DNA of 64,000 nt, from the NCBI GenBank assembly GCA_963922205.1, contig CAWUHX010000251.1, positions 1 through 64,000 on the forward strand, written 5' to 3'. The stretch's first letter is position 1. Each line of letters starts with the position of its first letter. The stretch comes from Romanomermis culicivorax (Eukaryota; Nematoda; Enoplea; Mermithida; Mermithidae). The notes under the pieces were generated by a model. It was not told where the DNA came from and searched no databases. It was given only the letters and a program-made list of their open reading frames with translations. Shown here piece by piece: positions 27,862 through 38,602 of this stretch. Made by a program: the position numbers and the translations under genes.

Positions 27862-28341
27862 ATGCCTCATCACGACCAAAGTATAGACCCATTGGGACAT
27901 GTAGTTCAGGACGCTCTCCCCACTGTTTTGGATGGGCGTCTGCAGGAGCTCGAAGCTCAAATTGCACGAAAAGTGTCCACTACTGAAGGGGGTCTGAATG
28001 AGTTAAGAATTGGACATCTTAGGAGCAAAATGTCCACGAAAAATCGTGATTTTCCACATTTCACTGGTAGGCCCTCTGAAAATTTCGAAGAATGGGCCAA
28101 GAAGCTTGAAAAACAAATGCTTTCAAAGGGGCTCAAAGCTGATGATGATGCCCTCAAGCTTATATTTTTGGAATTCCACTTGGATGGGGACGCCTTGGTA
28201 AAATTCGAAAATATTTCCAACTCCCCTAATTCTCCTGAGACATACGATCAATTTAAAGGGGCTCTGCTGGACGCCTTCCCTGTTATTCAAGACACCCTGT
28301 TTCATCGTCAAATCTTGAGGGATCGAAAAAAAATGAACTGA
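27862..28341 (+). pseudogene. gag: Element A gag, matrix/capsid part (frame 1)
   Basis: Structural protein of the retrotransposon particle, first fragment. The ATG at 27862 (MPHHDQS) is the likely start; the upstream TTG-initiated extension has no match in element C. Capsid-like features are shared with C and D: FTGRPSENFEEWAKKLEKQM, LKLIFLEFHLDGDALVKFEN. It stops at a TGA (28339) just after a run of eight A (28325-28333), where the homologous frame of C continues without a break. That indicates a single-base indel in the A run, either real or a sequencing error. Confidence 0.8.
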
Positions 28342-28702
28342 AACAGTAATGGCTTTCTTTAACGAACTCAAAAAATTGGGCCGGCTCGCCTATCCTAATT
28401 TTGAACTAGCTTTACGGAAAAATTTAATTGAACCCGTTTTCCATGAGGGTCTGTTGAGTGATATTCAAAGTGTCATCAAGTACAAACAGTACCCTGATTT
28501 AGCTGCCCTTGTTTCTGAAGCCGTATTCATAGAACGACAAATGTTGCAGGATGAAGCCAAAGTCCCCTGTCCTATGTCATATCCCTCGTTTGTCAGGGAA
28601 CCAGTTTTAGCAGTCCAACATGAGGACCCTTTGAAAAATCAGGTCGATCAGCTGAGCCAAAAGTTTGACAAAATTTTGGATGAACTTTCAAAATCATGGT
28701 AA
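28340..28702 (+). pseudogene. gag: Element A gag, capsid C-terminal part (frame 2)
   Basis: Continues the capsid homology in the next frame (ETVMAFFNELKKLGRLAYPN, then ALRKNLIEPVFHEGLLSDIQ), matching C and D, which share the words YPNF and IIKP.F..GL. A second frame change near 28690-28705 separates it from the zinc-knuckle part. Lysine-rich C-terminal helix (DQLSQKFDKILDELSKS). Confidence 0.78.
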
Positions 28703-29702
28703 AAACGAAAAACAGAGGGGTTCAGATCATGGTGTCACATGCTATAAATGTGGGAAAAAGGGGCATTATGCTAATACTTGCAAGAAAGCCTCTGACTGCC
28801 CTACCGTTTCTTCATGTTCTATTTGTAGTCGAGAAGGCCATGTGGCCTCTGAGTGTAAATCCAAATGTCGCTTTTGTAAAAAAGTGGGACATAAGCACAA
28901 TAAGTGCCCTACCATAGAATGTAGGAAATGTAAACACAAAGGGCATTTGGAAAAATATTGCCCCCAAAAGTATGGTCAGAATCACAATAATGGGTTATCT
29001 ATCAATCTTCTGGATAGTGACGACCCTGGTATGACCACTTTAAATCATTGTTCTGTCACAGGTCCGGTCATGTCACTAGCATACAACTCCGACTGGAGTA
29101 ACAATGAGACGGAAAATCGGGCATGGCCAGCGTCCATTCCGCCAATGCCCGAACCAAGCGAGCCCATTTCTGAAGGCTTGTTAAGCAAGGGCGAGATCGA
29201 ACAGGTAGCTGCTGAAAAACCGACCTTGCCCAAAGACTATAAAATTCTGAAAAAGGGTCAAACCGACGTTCGCCCTGGATCCGACAGGCCCCCTGTCTTC
29301 GACAGACTTGGTGAGAGGCTTGAAGGTCAAGAAAGTTATCTGCCCCATGAAAGGGCTTTTTCTTCATTACAGGGTGTAATGGCAATCAGCCGTATTGCCG
29401 CTGCCCAAGGTGCGGGATGGCTCGTACAGCCCCGAGAAGAAAATGTCGAAATCGCCCCCGAAACCTCATGGGCCAAGGAAACCAATCGACCGGCCCAAGA
29501 AGCCCTCAACAGGGCCGTCGACAAAATGGGCCACGGTTCTTCTTTTCTCGTGCAAACGGCCACAACAAAAAATGTGGCCAGGGGAAAAGAATGCGTGGAA
29601 ACTGTCCGAACTGGGGCCGACGCCCCTATTGAAAAGGCCACCACTGCCCATATGTTTTCTTTAAAATGCGTGTATATTTTTTCACCATTTTTATGGGTGT
29701 AA
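28703..29702 (+). pseudogene. gag: Element A gag nucleocapsid, four CCHC zinc knuckles (frame 0)
   Basis: Nucleic-acid-binding part of Gag. Four consecutive CX2CX4HX4C knuckles are visible: CYKCGKKGHYANTC, CSICSREGHVASEC, CRFCKKVGHKHNKC and CRKCKHKGHLEKYC (28740-28965). Two knuckles is the usual maximum for retroviral Gag; four are also present in element C, so this is a lineage trait. A long acidic and proline-rich tail follows, ending LPKDYKILKKGQTD (matched in C by IPADYKILQKQTAN). The frame runs to a TAA at 29700 but overlaps the glycoprotein start in another frame. Confidence 0.82.
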
Positions 29703-30559
29703 ATAAAGTCTCTTCACTTCAAATTTGTGGAACCTCTCAAAGTGGTCACTCAATCGAAATTCCTAAAACTGTTTCGTGTGTTAGACCCATGGTGGGTGAG
29801 AAACCCCTGACAACTATGGGTAAGCTTTTGGTACCTCGTGGGCACCCTAAGCTATCTCCAGCATTCAAGTGTAGCATCAGAACTCAAACGATTTGTACAA
29901 ATACGGGATTTTTTGGTTCCAAAGGTATTGTGGGTGATGATATGAAACTTGCAACACTCACCCCTTTTGAATGCAAAACTGTTTGGTATTCAAAACTTTA
30001 CAAGGGCCAAACTTTGAAGGAGACCCTTCCGAACTTTTGGTCAACTGCAAATATGCTCAGTGTCGAATATAGGTGGTGTTGCAATGATCATTGCAGTTCC
30101 GTTGAGAATTTAATTACTGAGGAAGGGCAAGTGGCCTCCTGGGATAATTCGAATCTGCTAAGCACCCTTGGTGATCTTGGGGGCTGCAAGCCCAGTTCAG
30201 GCCACTGTGTTGCGTCAGATGGAGTGGTTGCTTGGAATGAAATGACCCTCGAATCTATATGCCCTTTTGAGTACAAAGACAGTTATATTGTGAAACAAAC
30301 GGGTCATCATATCATTGTTAATGACTTGCAAGCTGCGTTTTTTGTTAAAAGATCAAATTTTTCTCACAAAAGTTGCCCTAATATCACAAATGGGCTACTC
30401 ACCGAACAAGGTGTTGTGATCGAGATCAATCAAACCCTTGTAGAAATGGAGGGTCAGAATTCTCCACCTGTATTTGATCTAAGAGATTCTGACCCCATCA
30501 ATGCCAAACTAAACTATTTGGCATTGAAAATGATTGATTTTGAAATGCAAAGTTTTTGA
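29666..30559 (+). pseudogene. env: Element A membrane glycoprotein (envelope-like), N-terminal part
   Basis: Placed between gag and protease. Hydrophobic N-terminus (VYFFTIFMGV) that could be a signal segment; in C this position has LYWPLYCIFICIIIPTSCSA. Many cysteines are conserved with C: LQICGTS, CVRP, FKCSIRTQTICTNTGFFGSK, FECK, RWCCNDHC, LGDLGGCKPSSGHC, LESICPFEYKDS. NX(S/T) sites include NITN and NQTL. The general look (Cys-rich ectodomain, then a SELCRQAQRHLDLVWQFL helix after the break) reminds me of glycoproteins of negative-strand RNA viruses such as chuviruses, but I cannot confirm this. Ends at an in-frame TGA (30557); the same frame resumes at once. Confidence 0.72.
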
Positions 30560-30562
30560 AAC

Positions 30563-32413
30563 GTGTGGAGTGAACTATGTAGGCAGGCCCAACGCCATTT
30601 GGATCTTGTATGGCAATTTCTACATTTAGACCCCACTCTAGGAGCAAGGGCCTTCCTCCAACGAACCGACATTATTGCCCAGTTCACAGGTGAGGCCATA
30701 ACAATTTGGTGGTGCAGGCAAGTGAAGGCCTCTCGAATTTACAAGAATCATAAAATCAATGGCGCCTGCTATGAACACATGCCAGTCTTACTGGGAAACA
30801 ACTTGATGTTTGTTTCTCCAGGAGGTGTGGATCTCCTACCCTTTAGCCAAAGGGTGGATTGCAACCATCAGCCAATTCACCCTTACAAAATCAACCAAAC
30901 TTGGCAAACAGAAATGGGTCCTATTCACGTCAGTAAGGTACCCTTAGAAGTCATTTGGCAGGGAAAGTTCTCAATCTTCAACTTCAAATTTCCGCCAATA
31001 TTTCATGGTCAGTTGGCACCAGTTTCAACTAGCCTATCGTTTCTGAAGAGCTATATGTTTCGAACCCATGATTTGGAACTTGTGGTCAAAAGACTAGTCA
31101 ATTATACCTCAGAAATGTCCCTTCACTCAGGGGCAGTGTACGAATTTCTGGCTGGGTCTGGACAAGCCATCAGTAATAGCATTTCGGGGGCTGGTCAAGC
31201 CCTTGAACACGTGATTGTTGGGTCACATCAAAGCATGACCCAAGGACTTAATAATTTGCTGAAAGGACCCTTGCAGATGTTGGTAAACTTGGCTGTCCTA
31301 ATAGCTTTTGTGGTTGGAGTTATCTATGTTAGCTACTGGGTCTCTCGATGTGCTAAAAGACCCAGGCAATTGCCGAGGTATGAGCAGCTGAGGAATGGAA
31401 TTGCTCCTCCCGTTACTCCTACCCTTGGGCAGGCCCTCTTGGAGCTGGCCAGTCTGAGGAATTCGGAAGCCCAAAATAAATACATTATGATGCCAAATCC
31501 ACAGGCCCCTAGTGCCCCTTTGATGGAATGGGTGAATAATTCTACCCATGTGAGTGGCGAAAATCGAAGAATGCCCCATATTATGGTTAGAGTAAACAAA
31601 AACGTTACCACCAATGCTATGGTAGACTGCAGGGCTACATTTACCTTAGTCGACAAACGAATCATCGATCAATTGGGTGATATTAAAATTGAACCAACGA
31701 ACATGACCCCTATAGCTGCCAACAACATGAGCATTCATGTTTTGGGTGCAGTTTATCTCATGATTGAAGTTGGTGCTATCAACCAAACAGTCACAGCACT
31801 CGTTCAAGAAAACTGTGCTGCGAACCTCTTACTGGGGTCAAATTTCTTGTTTGGCTTCAAACAGTGGGCTATAAATAACGAGAAATCATATGTGAAATTG
31901 GAAAATGAAATTGTACCCTGCACGGGAGTTAAATATCATTTGTTACGCCACCGAGGCGGCATTTACATGAATGAACGGGTCATTCTTACTCCAAGAAGTG
32001 TGACTGAATTTTCAGTCCCTGTTTCAAATCTTTACAGAAATGAGACTATGGTCCAGTTCTCCCCAGAACCGAATGTGGCAGAAAAACTACATGTATGTTT
32101 TGCTGCCACTGTGAGTCCAGTCATCGATCACAACCTGCGGGTTTCAGTAATGAACCCCTTGAACTCAGAAGTCACACTGTATCCGAACATGTGCATTGGT
32201 TCCGTGGTCCGTTACATGGCAACCAGAAAAGAAGCATACAATGGTAATCTAGATGGGTCAGTCAAGGAGAAACCCATAAAAGAATGGTTGAACCAAACTG
32301 TAGATTTGTCTGGTTCTGACCTTACAGATATGGAAAAGCAACTTCTTTTGGATCTGCTGGTTAAATATCCAAACTTGTATGCCAAGACAAAAGCGGATGT
32401 GGGTCGTACAACA
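30563..32413 (+). CDS. Element A glycoprotein C-terminal part fused in frame to protease and RT start
   Basis: One uninterrupted frame. Residues 1-235: glycoprotein ectodomain remainder (SELCRQAQRHLDLVWQFLHL, RTHDLELVVKRLVNYTSEMS, GQAISNSISGAGQALEHVIV). About 238-262: a single transmembrane segment (LVNLAVLIAFVVGVIYVSYW) followed by basic SRCAKRPRQLPR. About 340-450: retropepsin-like domain (VRVNKNVTTNAMVDC, VQENCAANLLLGSNFLFGFK). The active-site Asp is at residue 355, but the usual D-T-G is D-C-R here, so the enzyme is dead; element C has D-T-G. The end (DLLVKYPNLYAKTKADVGRT) is the N-terminal edge of RT, where element B interrupts at 32413. The fusion of a membrane protein to Pol is the unusual point. 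Confidence 0.82.
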
Positions 32414-34799
32414 CAGTCCGGAAAGTTGAATTTAAAGATTTTGATGATATTGATTTTGACCGAGAAAGCGGACTTTCGTAGGAAGTGCTAGCAGCTTCAC
32501 TATAGGACCTCTGGCTGGTCGCAGTAGACGATTGTTGTATCGTTGGTGGTTGTTTCTTAGCCGGAGGGAGTCTAGGCACCTTAAACTTACTTGGGCTCTT
32601 GGCAGCCGTTCGCTGATATTTATCAGCTTGCGACCTGTCATCGCCTGGTGCCTTCCTCTTAACACCCATCTGGTTTGACTTTTGCGAGCCCATAAAGATA
32701 TATTGATTAAAGGCTGCAATGTAGACATCGTCTACGCGGTTTCCCTGGGCCTCAACAACTAGTTGTCTGTTCGCAAACGGACACGCCTGGGCATACCACC
32801 TACCAATTGCCGTTGGCGTGATCGGCACAAAATCCAACTGTAGAAAGATCATTAGGGTCACGTACCTAATGGCCGTAAAGACGTCTGAAGCGTCATAGTC
32901 CTGAAGCCATCTGGGAATAAGAATTAAAATGATCCATTCCCAGATTTACTCAGGGACGCGCTCTCCGTCAAACATAAATCCGCCTTGCATTTCGAACTGT
33001 TGGGGGTAATTTTCATGGATTTTGGCCATGGCATCATTGACCATTCTATAAATGATCGGCCATTCTTGGCGATCAAAGACGAAATAATTGGCGACCTCTG
33101 GATTTTCGAATGAGATCGGCCCAATTAGGCGCCTTTGTTCCCGTTGCCACTCCCAATAATCAATCAGAGTTTCAGCTGATTGACTAGGAGTGACAAACTG
33201 CTGTGGCTCCCTTTCGGGTCTATTAACCACCACATTCAGTTTGACCTTCTTGATCAACTTTTCCTCCGATTCAAGATCGGGCTTTACCAAAACGCTTCCC
33301 GCAGGTTTGCTACTTCTTGCGGTATAGCTGGTAGGCACGGATTTACTCTTGCCAGATAACGTACTAATCTCTCCGCTGGTTTTTGATACCGTTCGCGTCT
33401 GAGTGTACGAAGCAGTTGCAGTGGACGCTGTTGTCCTATCCGATTTTGTCTGGCCTTTGGAGGTCTCCATTTGCGTCTGACTTTTCGTAGTCTCCGTTTT
33501 CGACTTTTGGCTTGTCGAATATTCTGGGGTCATGGTTTCCTCGGCCGTGTCGTAGGTGTCATTTTCAGATCCGGTGGCGGCCGCTCCTTGTTGCTGCTGA
33601 CCTTGAGCTGCAAGTCTGCGTTGTCTGGCCTTACCTATCCTTTTCCTACGCCTTACCTTTTCTCTGGCCAAGTGTCGGATAAATTTTTTCGACATACCTT
33701 CAGCTAACATCTGCTGAACTTTATCTGGGGAATAAACTCCAGGGATTCTTTCCTTGGCAATTTTTCCCCTCTTCATCAGCTCTGTTGCTGCAATAGCTGA
33801 ATCTGAGCTGTCATCGGCTAATGCCTGCTCCTTCAGCTTCCTCTGAATTGCCCTCTGACGCAGGAATTCCTGCTGCGTGAGCCTTCTTTGTTCTTGAATT
33901 TTCGCCTGTAGGGCCTCGTGCTTCGCTTGTCTATTGTGATCCTTAGGATCTTTGGCTTTCACAGGTATCTCCTGGGATGCCTCTTGCATCCTTTCCAGTC
34001 TGACATCAATTCCTGCTATCTTAGTCACTGCTTCATCAATTTGAGTCTGGATTTTCTCCTCCTCAATAGCCTGTTTCTGAGTTTTGGCCTCCATCGCATC
34101 CTTGTTCTCCGATGTCAGGCCCTCAGATTCCAGAATTTCACCTTCCTCTTCTTCTTCATCAACATCCTCCTCTGAACTAGACTCAGAGTCTGAATTTCGT
34201 ATCTTTGGCAAGAGCTGCTTTACTTTAGCTGGTAACACAGCTGGTGCCGTAGGTACTGATTGCATAATAGTGACAACTTCTGTCTCAGGCTCCGCCGGCT
34301 GCTGTATCTGAGCTACCTGAGTCGGCTGTGCCACCACTGGTTGCGTTGGCGGCGGCACCACGACTACTACTGCAGCTGCTTGCATAGCAGCAGTGTCCAA
34401 AGCTGGTTGTGTAGCTTTGACCACTGGCGCTGGTGCTTGCGGCTGCGTTTTAACTTGTCCCGTCTCTCCGGCTTGCCCCGTTTGGGAAGTAGAGGGACGA
34501 TTTAATGGTACTTTAGATACCAACTCACCGGCTGGGGTATAAGTTAGCGTATACCCAGGCATCTCTGAAGCAATCGTTCTCTCCCTGAAGCTTTTGCTGA
34601 CAAACTCCGGTCTGAGCTCGAGCGGATTTCTCGGTGCGTACGTAATCCGATAATCGGTCAGCGATGCATCTTCCGTCATCGAATACCGCAGTCCCGGTGT
34701 CAAAGTCTCGAAGCCTACATAGTAAAAGGTTACATAATAGTAAGGGTTTACCTTGTAGGCTCCGTCCTTCAATAGCGATTTGTCGTCGCCCATTTGCAA
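32414..34799 (-). CDS. Element B accessory frame, C-terminal low-complexity/basic part
   Basis: Same frame as the exonuclease part, after an in-frame TGA (34817-34815). Runs 617 codons to a TAA (32948-32946), then continues open to the border of B and on into A. Residues about 1-80 are rich in aromatic residues ([20 protein letters not shown]). Then come Q/P/T/A-rich linkers, an acidic patch ([20 protein letters not shown]), a long charged coiled-coil-like stretch with [20 protein letters not shown], and a strongly basic cluster ([20 protein letters not shown]). After the TAA come [18 protein letters not shown] and a Ser-rich tail, both suitable for nuclear localisation. I recognise no family. 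Start codons in this stretch are not needed if it is translated or spliced with the upstream part. Confidence 0.6.
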
Positions 34800-34814
34800 T
34801 ATTTCTTCGGCTTC

Positions 34815-36620
34815 TCAAAATCGTAAGGGGACAAATCCGAACCGATTTTGCCACGCGTATACCCCTTTTTTAGATGGAAAGTGGGGTTCTGACGGCGGTA
34901 GCGTTGCTGCTAGCTCTAAATAATAAGCCAGGCGGTCGCCTGACTTCCAGGACATTCTCTTTATCATTTCCTGTCCTTCTCTAGTATAACTATTTAAAAA
35001 GTTATAATTCAGCAGAGTGCTAGTTTCGTAATTGCACTCCGCTCTTGAGTGAGGCCATGCCAAGTGATAGGCCAATGGCATGAATTTACAGATGACCTCT
35101 AACTCCGCAAAGTTTCGCTCATCTAACATACCTGAAATTTCGGCCAAATTTGGCGTATAAAAATTGGTCTTATAGGTCTGTCTGTGACCTTCAATACCCA
35201 CTGGGTAATGGTTATTAGAAGAAAACACTTCCTGTGGGATGTCATCGGGCTTCCCGGCTTGTTGCCAGTATAGCTTGGTGTTTTCATATAACGTCAAAGA
35301 AATCTTACTGTCTAAATCCCAATAGGTTCCACCTGACTTGAGATTTTCCAAGATATTCTTTGCGATGTTAACCCAGTCTGGTATCTGAACGTCCTGGATT
35401 TCGTCGGGATGACTGTCTTCAGTGTATCCCTCGTCCTTCATCGGTTTATTATCTCTGGGGAGCAGTGGGTAGAAACCACTTGGCAGTTGAACTCCCTGAG
35501 GACGCACGGGATTACACTCCGTGGGTGCGGTATAATAACCGGTGTTATTTCCCTGCATTTGTACGGCCCAACGGTTGTACATTTCACATTTCATCATGTG
35601 ATAGACCATGTTAGGCTGTACCTGATCGGTTTCCATGACTGGGGTGCCTAGGCCCATTTCTCTATTCACATTGCCTGGAATCATTAAGTATTGTTGGTAA
35701 AAATGTAGGGCAACGGTATTGATCTGTTTGGGATCAACCTTGTAATGATCGAAAATCTGCATTTGCATTAGCAGCTGATCGGCCATGCCATAGTGAATCG
35801 CGGCAAACATGACCAATAAAGAGTAATATGCATCTAATGCAGCGTACCTAAGCTCTTCCGGCAATATACCTCTTTTGGCAAACCGATCATGGTTCGCCTT
35901 TAATGAAAAGTCATATTGATAAGGGCCCACGTCTATCAAATAGAAATCCGTGAACAGTCCCTTTAACCGAAAGGTTTCGGGACAAATACCTGTCTGAAAA
36001 CACTTTTTCTCCAGGTTAACCCCTACCATGGTTAGGGCGAAACGGTCTAAATCGAAGTACCGACCTTTGGTCTTCCTTAGATGTTCCCGTAAGGGCACAG
36101 TTTTATCCCTGTCCTTATTTTCTCGCCCTGCACCACATACGTTATAAATACTCACCAAATCCTCCAATACCGAGTATCCGGCGAACAGCATGTCGGAATT
36201 CAAAAGGTCGTGGAGGCTGGTCCATTCTTTGAGTATCATGGTCGTGGTATCGATAATGTAGGTTTGACCGTTGGTTAACGCGAAGCTCACATATCAGGCA
36301 AATTGTTTCCCCATTGGATTGTCGACCTCTCTCATTTTAAACAAGGCGGCAACTTTATCCTGATGGACTTTTTCGACATCAAATCCACAAACTGGTTGTC
36401 CTCTGAAGATTGAAACTTCTCGGATGAAGTGGAGTACCTGGCTGACTTTCCCGATGTCTACCATTCTAGGTTCCTTGGGATTAGCCGGCCAGTACCCAAA
36501 TGTGGCCTTGAACCACTGATCCAGTTTGTGGATTCGCACGACCTTCTTGATGTTATAATCTAAACATAAGATACTATTAATTTTAGTGTTTATTCCCCTT
36601 TTTTCAGCGCATTTTTGGGT
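34815..36620 (-). CDS. Element B accessory frame: DEDDy 3'-5' exonuclease domain
   Basis: Nuclease of the RNase D/WRN type, predicted to remove nucleotides from 3' ends. Motif [11 protein letters not shown] (Asp codon 36380-36378, Glu 36374-36372). Motif [17 protein letters not shown] (Asp 36161-36159). Motif [22 protein letters not shown] (Tyr four residues before Asp 35834-35832). All five catalytic positions of the DEDDy class are present and correctly spaced. A TGA at 36296-36294 splits motif I from the rest, in frame. The open frame begins at 36620 after a TAG; there is no ATG before motif I except RMVDIG, so it may start there or be spliced on (TTATGTTTAG at 36562 could be an acceptor). 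After the domain follow about 330 residues of unknown type. It is antisense to A and colinear with B pol, which supports it being part of B. Confidence 0.78.
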
Positions 36621-37768
36621 CTATACTACACCAGCACCACAACACCAAGCGGGTTAAGTTTCGCAGAAAATAGATTTAGTGCAGGGTTGTTAGGTGAGCC
36701 ACTGATATACAAACATTGAGCTGGTAGGCAACTAACACCTTACCAAATCTTACCCTTGCTACCTCTATATGTTGGGGAGGGTAGACCTGATCCGATTGTC
36801 CACCACTTGATCGGACACCAATCTCTGACCAGCTGCTTGAGCGACCAACTACGCTCCATTTATGGCGCTGTATTTACAATTTTTATAGCGCTCGAGATTG
36901 ATAATTTTTAATGATTTTAGATATCGAAAAAGTGATATAATTTGATTTGATTTGAAAATAAATAATTTTTAATGAGTTTTTGATGATAAAACTTTAAAAC
37001 GGGCTGAACCCAAGGTTCTAGGTTTCCCTTGAATCGTATAGCTCTCAGTGGTATCAGGTATATTTCCAAATTGGAAATTCCCTGCTTGGCTTTGAGCTTC
37101 CGCTTCTCAGTACTCCCATTTTTCGTTCCCTCTAAGTTCTAACCTCGTCTGCCTTTTGGGGCGCCGAGCTGGTCTTCCAGTGACTTCTGGGCATTACCTG
37201 CGGTTTCCAAAAGTTTGATAAAAAATAAGTTCGAAACTTACTGTCAATAAAGAAAAACCGGTTATCTTGCCGGTGCTGGGGTCTCCTATATTCGACGTGG
37301 CGCTCTGTGTGCGACCACTCGGGCAACAGAGCTTCTTGGCGGTTCCGCGCGCCTTTTCCCGTTTCTTTTCGCTTCGAAATGTTTTTCTTTTTCGAATAAT
37401 AAATTTGTAAAAATTTAAAATTTTTCAGACGCTGAAAAAGTTTAATATAGCAGTTCTGCTAATTTCCTTTTTATCGCGATTCGGGGAATATTTTACTTCT
37501 TCCTTCCGATGGAAGTTTAGAATTCAGATAAGCTGGACAGCTATAATTTGATTTTAGAAAAAATGAAAAATTTGAAAATTTAATTTATTTTGGGTTGTCA
37601 CTTTGGTCTAAAATTCCGAAGAATTTTTCCCAAAGTCTGAAATAAATATGAAAAATTTACAAAATAAATATGAACACTACATAAACGTGATAAATATTAC
37701 AAACTAATACATATTTAATTAAAATTTAGTACCTACACGCGCGAGATATGTACATAATTAAAAAAAAT
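36621..37768 (-). other. Element B spacer between integrase and accessory frame
   Basis: 1.15 kb without a convincing frame. On the minus strand it holds several splice-like words (TTTTTCAG, TTCTTTATTGACAG, CCGCAGGTAATG), a purine-rich tract (AGAGGGAACGAAAAATGGGAG near 37119) and an AT-rich start. It may carry the promoter or splice acceptor for the accessory frame. I searched for an LTR here and could not define one. Confidence 0.4.
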
Positions 37769-38602
37769 TCAGCATGAGATCGCGCATAGATTCGCCTTGA
37801 GCCAATTTCCAAATGATTTCATTTGGTTTGGCGCTCCAGTCGTAACTGTTTGTGCCATATTGGAAAGTGACGTATTTTCATCACGTGGCGCATCCTGATT
37901 GGCTCGCGCTATTCGTGGCAAGACCCTAGTGGTCTTGTAACGAAAATGTTTCAACCTGCTGATTGAAACAGTTTGGCGATTTAGCGGATTGTCCCAATGT
38001 ACAATGGTCACAACGTTCTCCGCTTCTCGCGATATGTCCGTAACTATGAATGGACCGGACCATGGTAGTCCTAATTTTTTCTGCTTGTCTACTCTGAGCA
38101 GAACCCAATCATTTTTCTTGAACCCATTTTGTTTCGATTTTTTATCGAAGTATTTCTTCGATTTCTCAGCAGCACTCTGGATATTTTTGGCAATATTCTC
38201 GTAAAGGTTGACTAAATGATTGGTCAACACAAATTTGTATGCCTCTGCATTGCTGTCCGGCATTACAATGTCATATGCTTTCGATAAGTTTAACCCGAAG
38301 GTTGCCTCGTGACCTCTAAGCAATGAAAATGGGGATTGCCCCATGGCTGCATGTGGTGTGGCATTGTAAGCAAACACCAGAGCTCTCAAGTATCTTGGCC
38401 AATTGTCTTTTTCCTCAATGGCCACCTTTCTGAGCTGTTTGATGAGTGTCTGATTGAACCTTTCTACCATACCATTTCCCTGTGGGTGGTAGGCTGTCGT
38501 ATACATTTTTTGACACTCTAATAACTTGCAGATCTCTTTCATCAGATCTGAGGTAAAACAACCTCCTCTATCGCTGAGTAGTCTCCGTGGAGTCCCGTGT
38601 CA
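37769..38602 (-). CDS. pol: Element B integrase, catalytic core end and C-terminal domain
   Basis: Follows an in-frame TGA at 38602-38600 in the same frame as the preceding part. Visible: TPRRLLSDRGGCFTSDL (second catalytic Asp), then TTAYHPQGNGMVERFNQTLI (catalytic Glu in VERFN), then the chromodomain-free C-terminal region with FKKNDWVLLRVDKQKKLGLP, WSGPFIVTDI and SRLKHFRYKTTR (GPY/F-type domain). It ends in TGA at 37769. The stop replaces a position where related integrases normally have Arg, so a CGA to TGA transition is likely. Confidence 0.85.

Noticed and set aside
28325-28360. Programmed frameshift in gag of element A
   Set aside because: Element C reads through the homologous place in one frame, and the site is in capsid before the nucleocapsid, not at a gag-pol border.
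33471-34505. Several plus-strand frames of 70-85 codons
   Set aside because: Antisense shadows of the element B accessory frame.
34815-36620. Exonuclease frame as an unrelated host gene
   Set aside because: It lies inside the inserted block, in the same orientation as gag-pol, has no introns and ends at the element border. Still possible as a captured gene, so this is kept as a test rather than the call.
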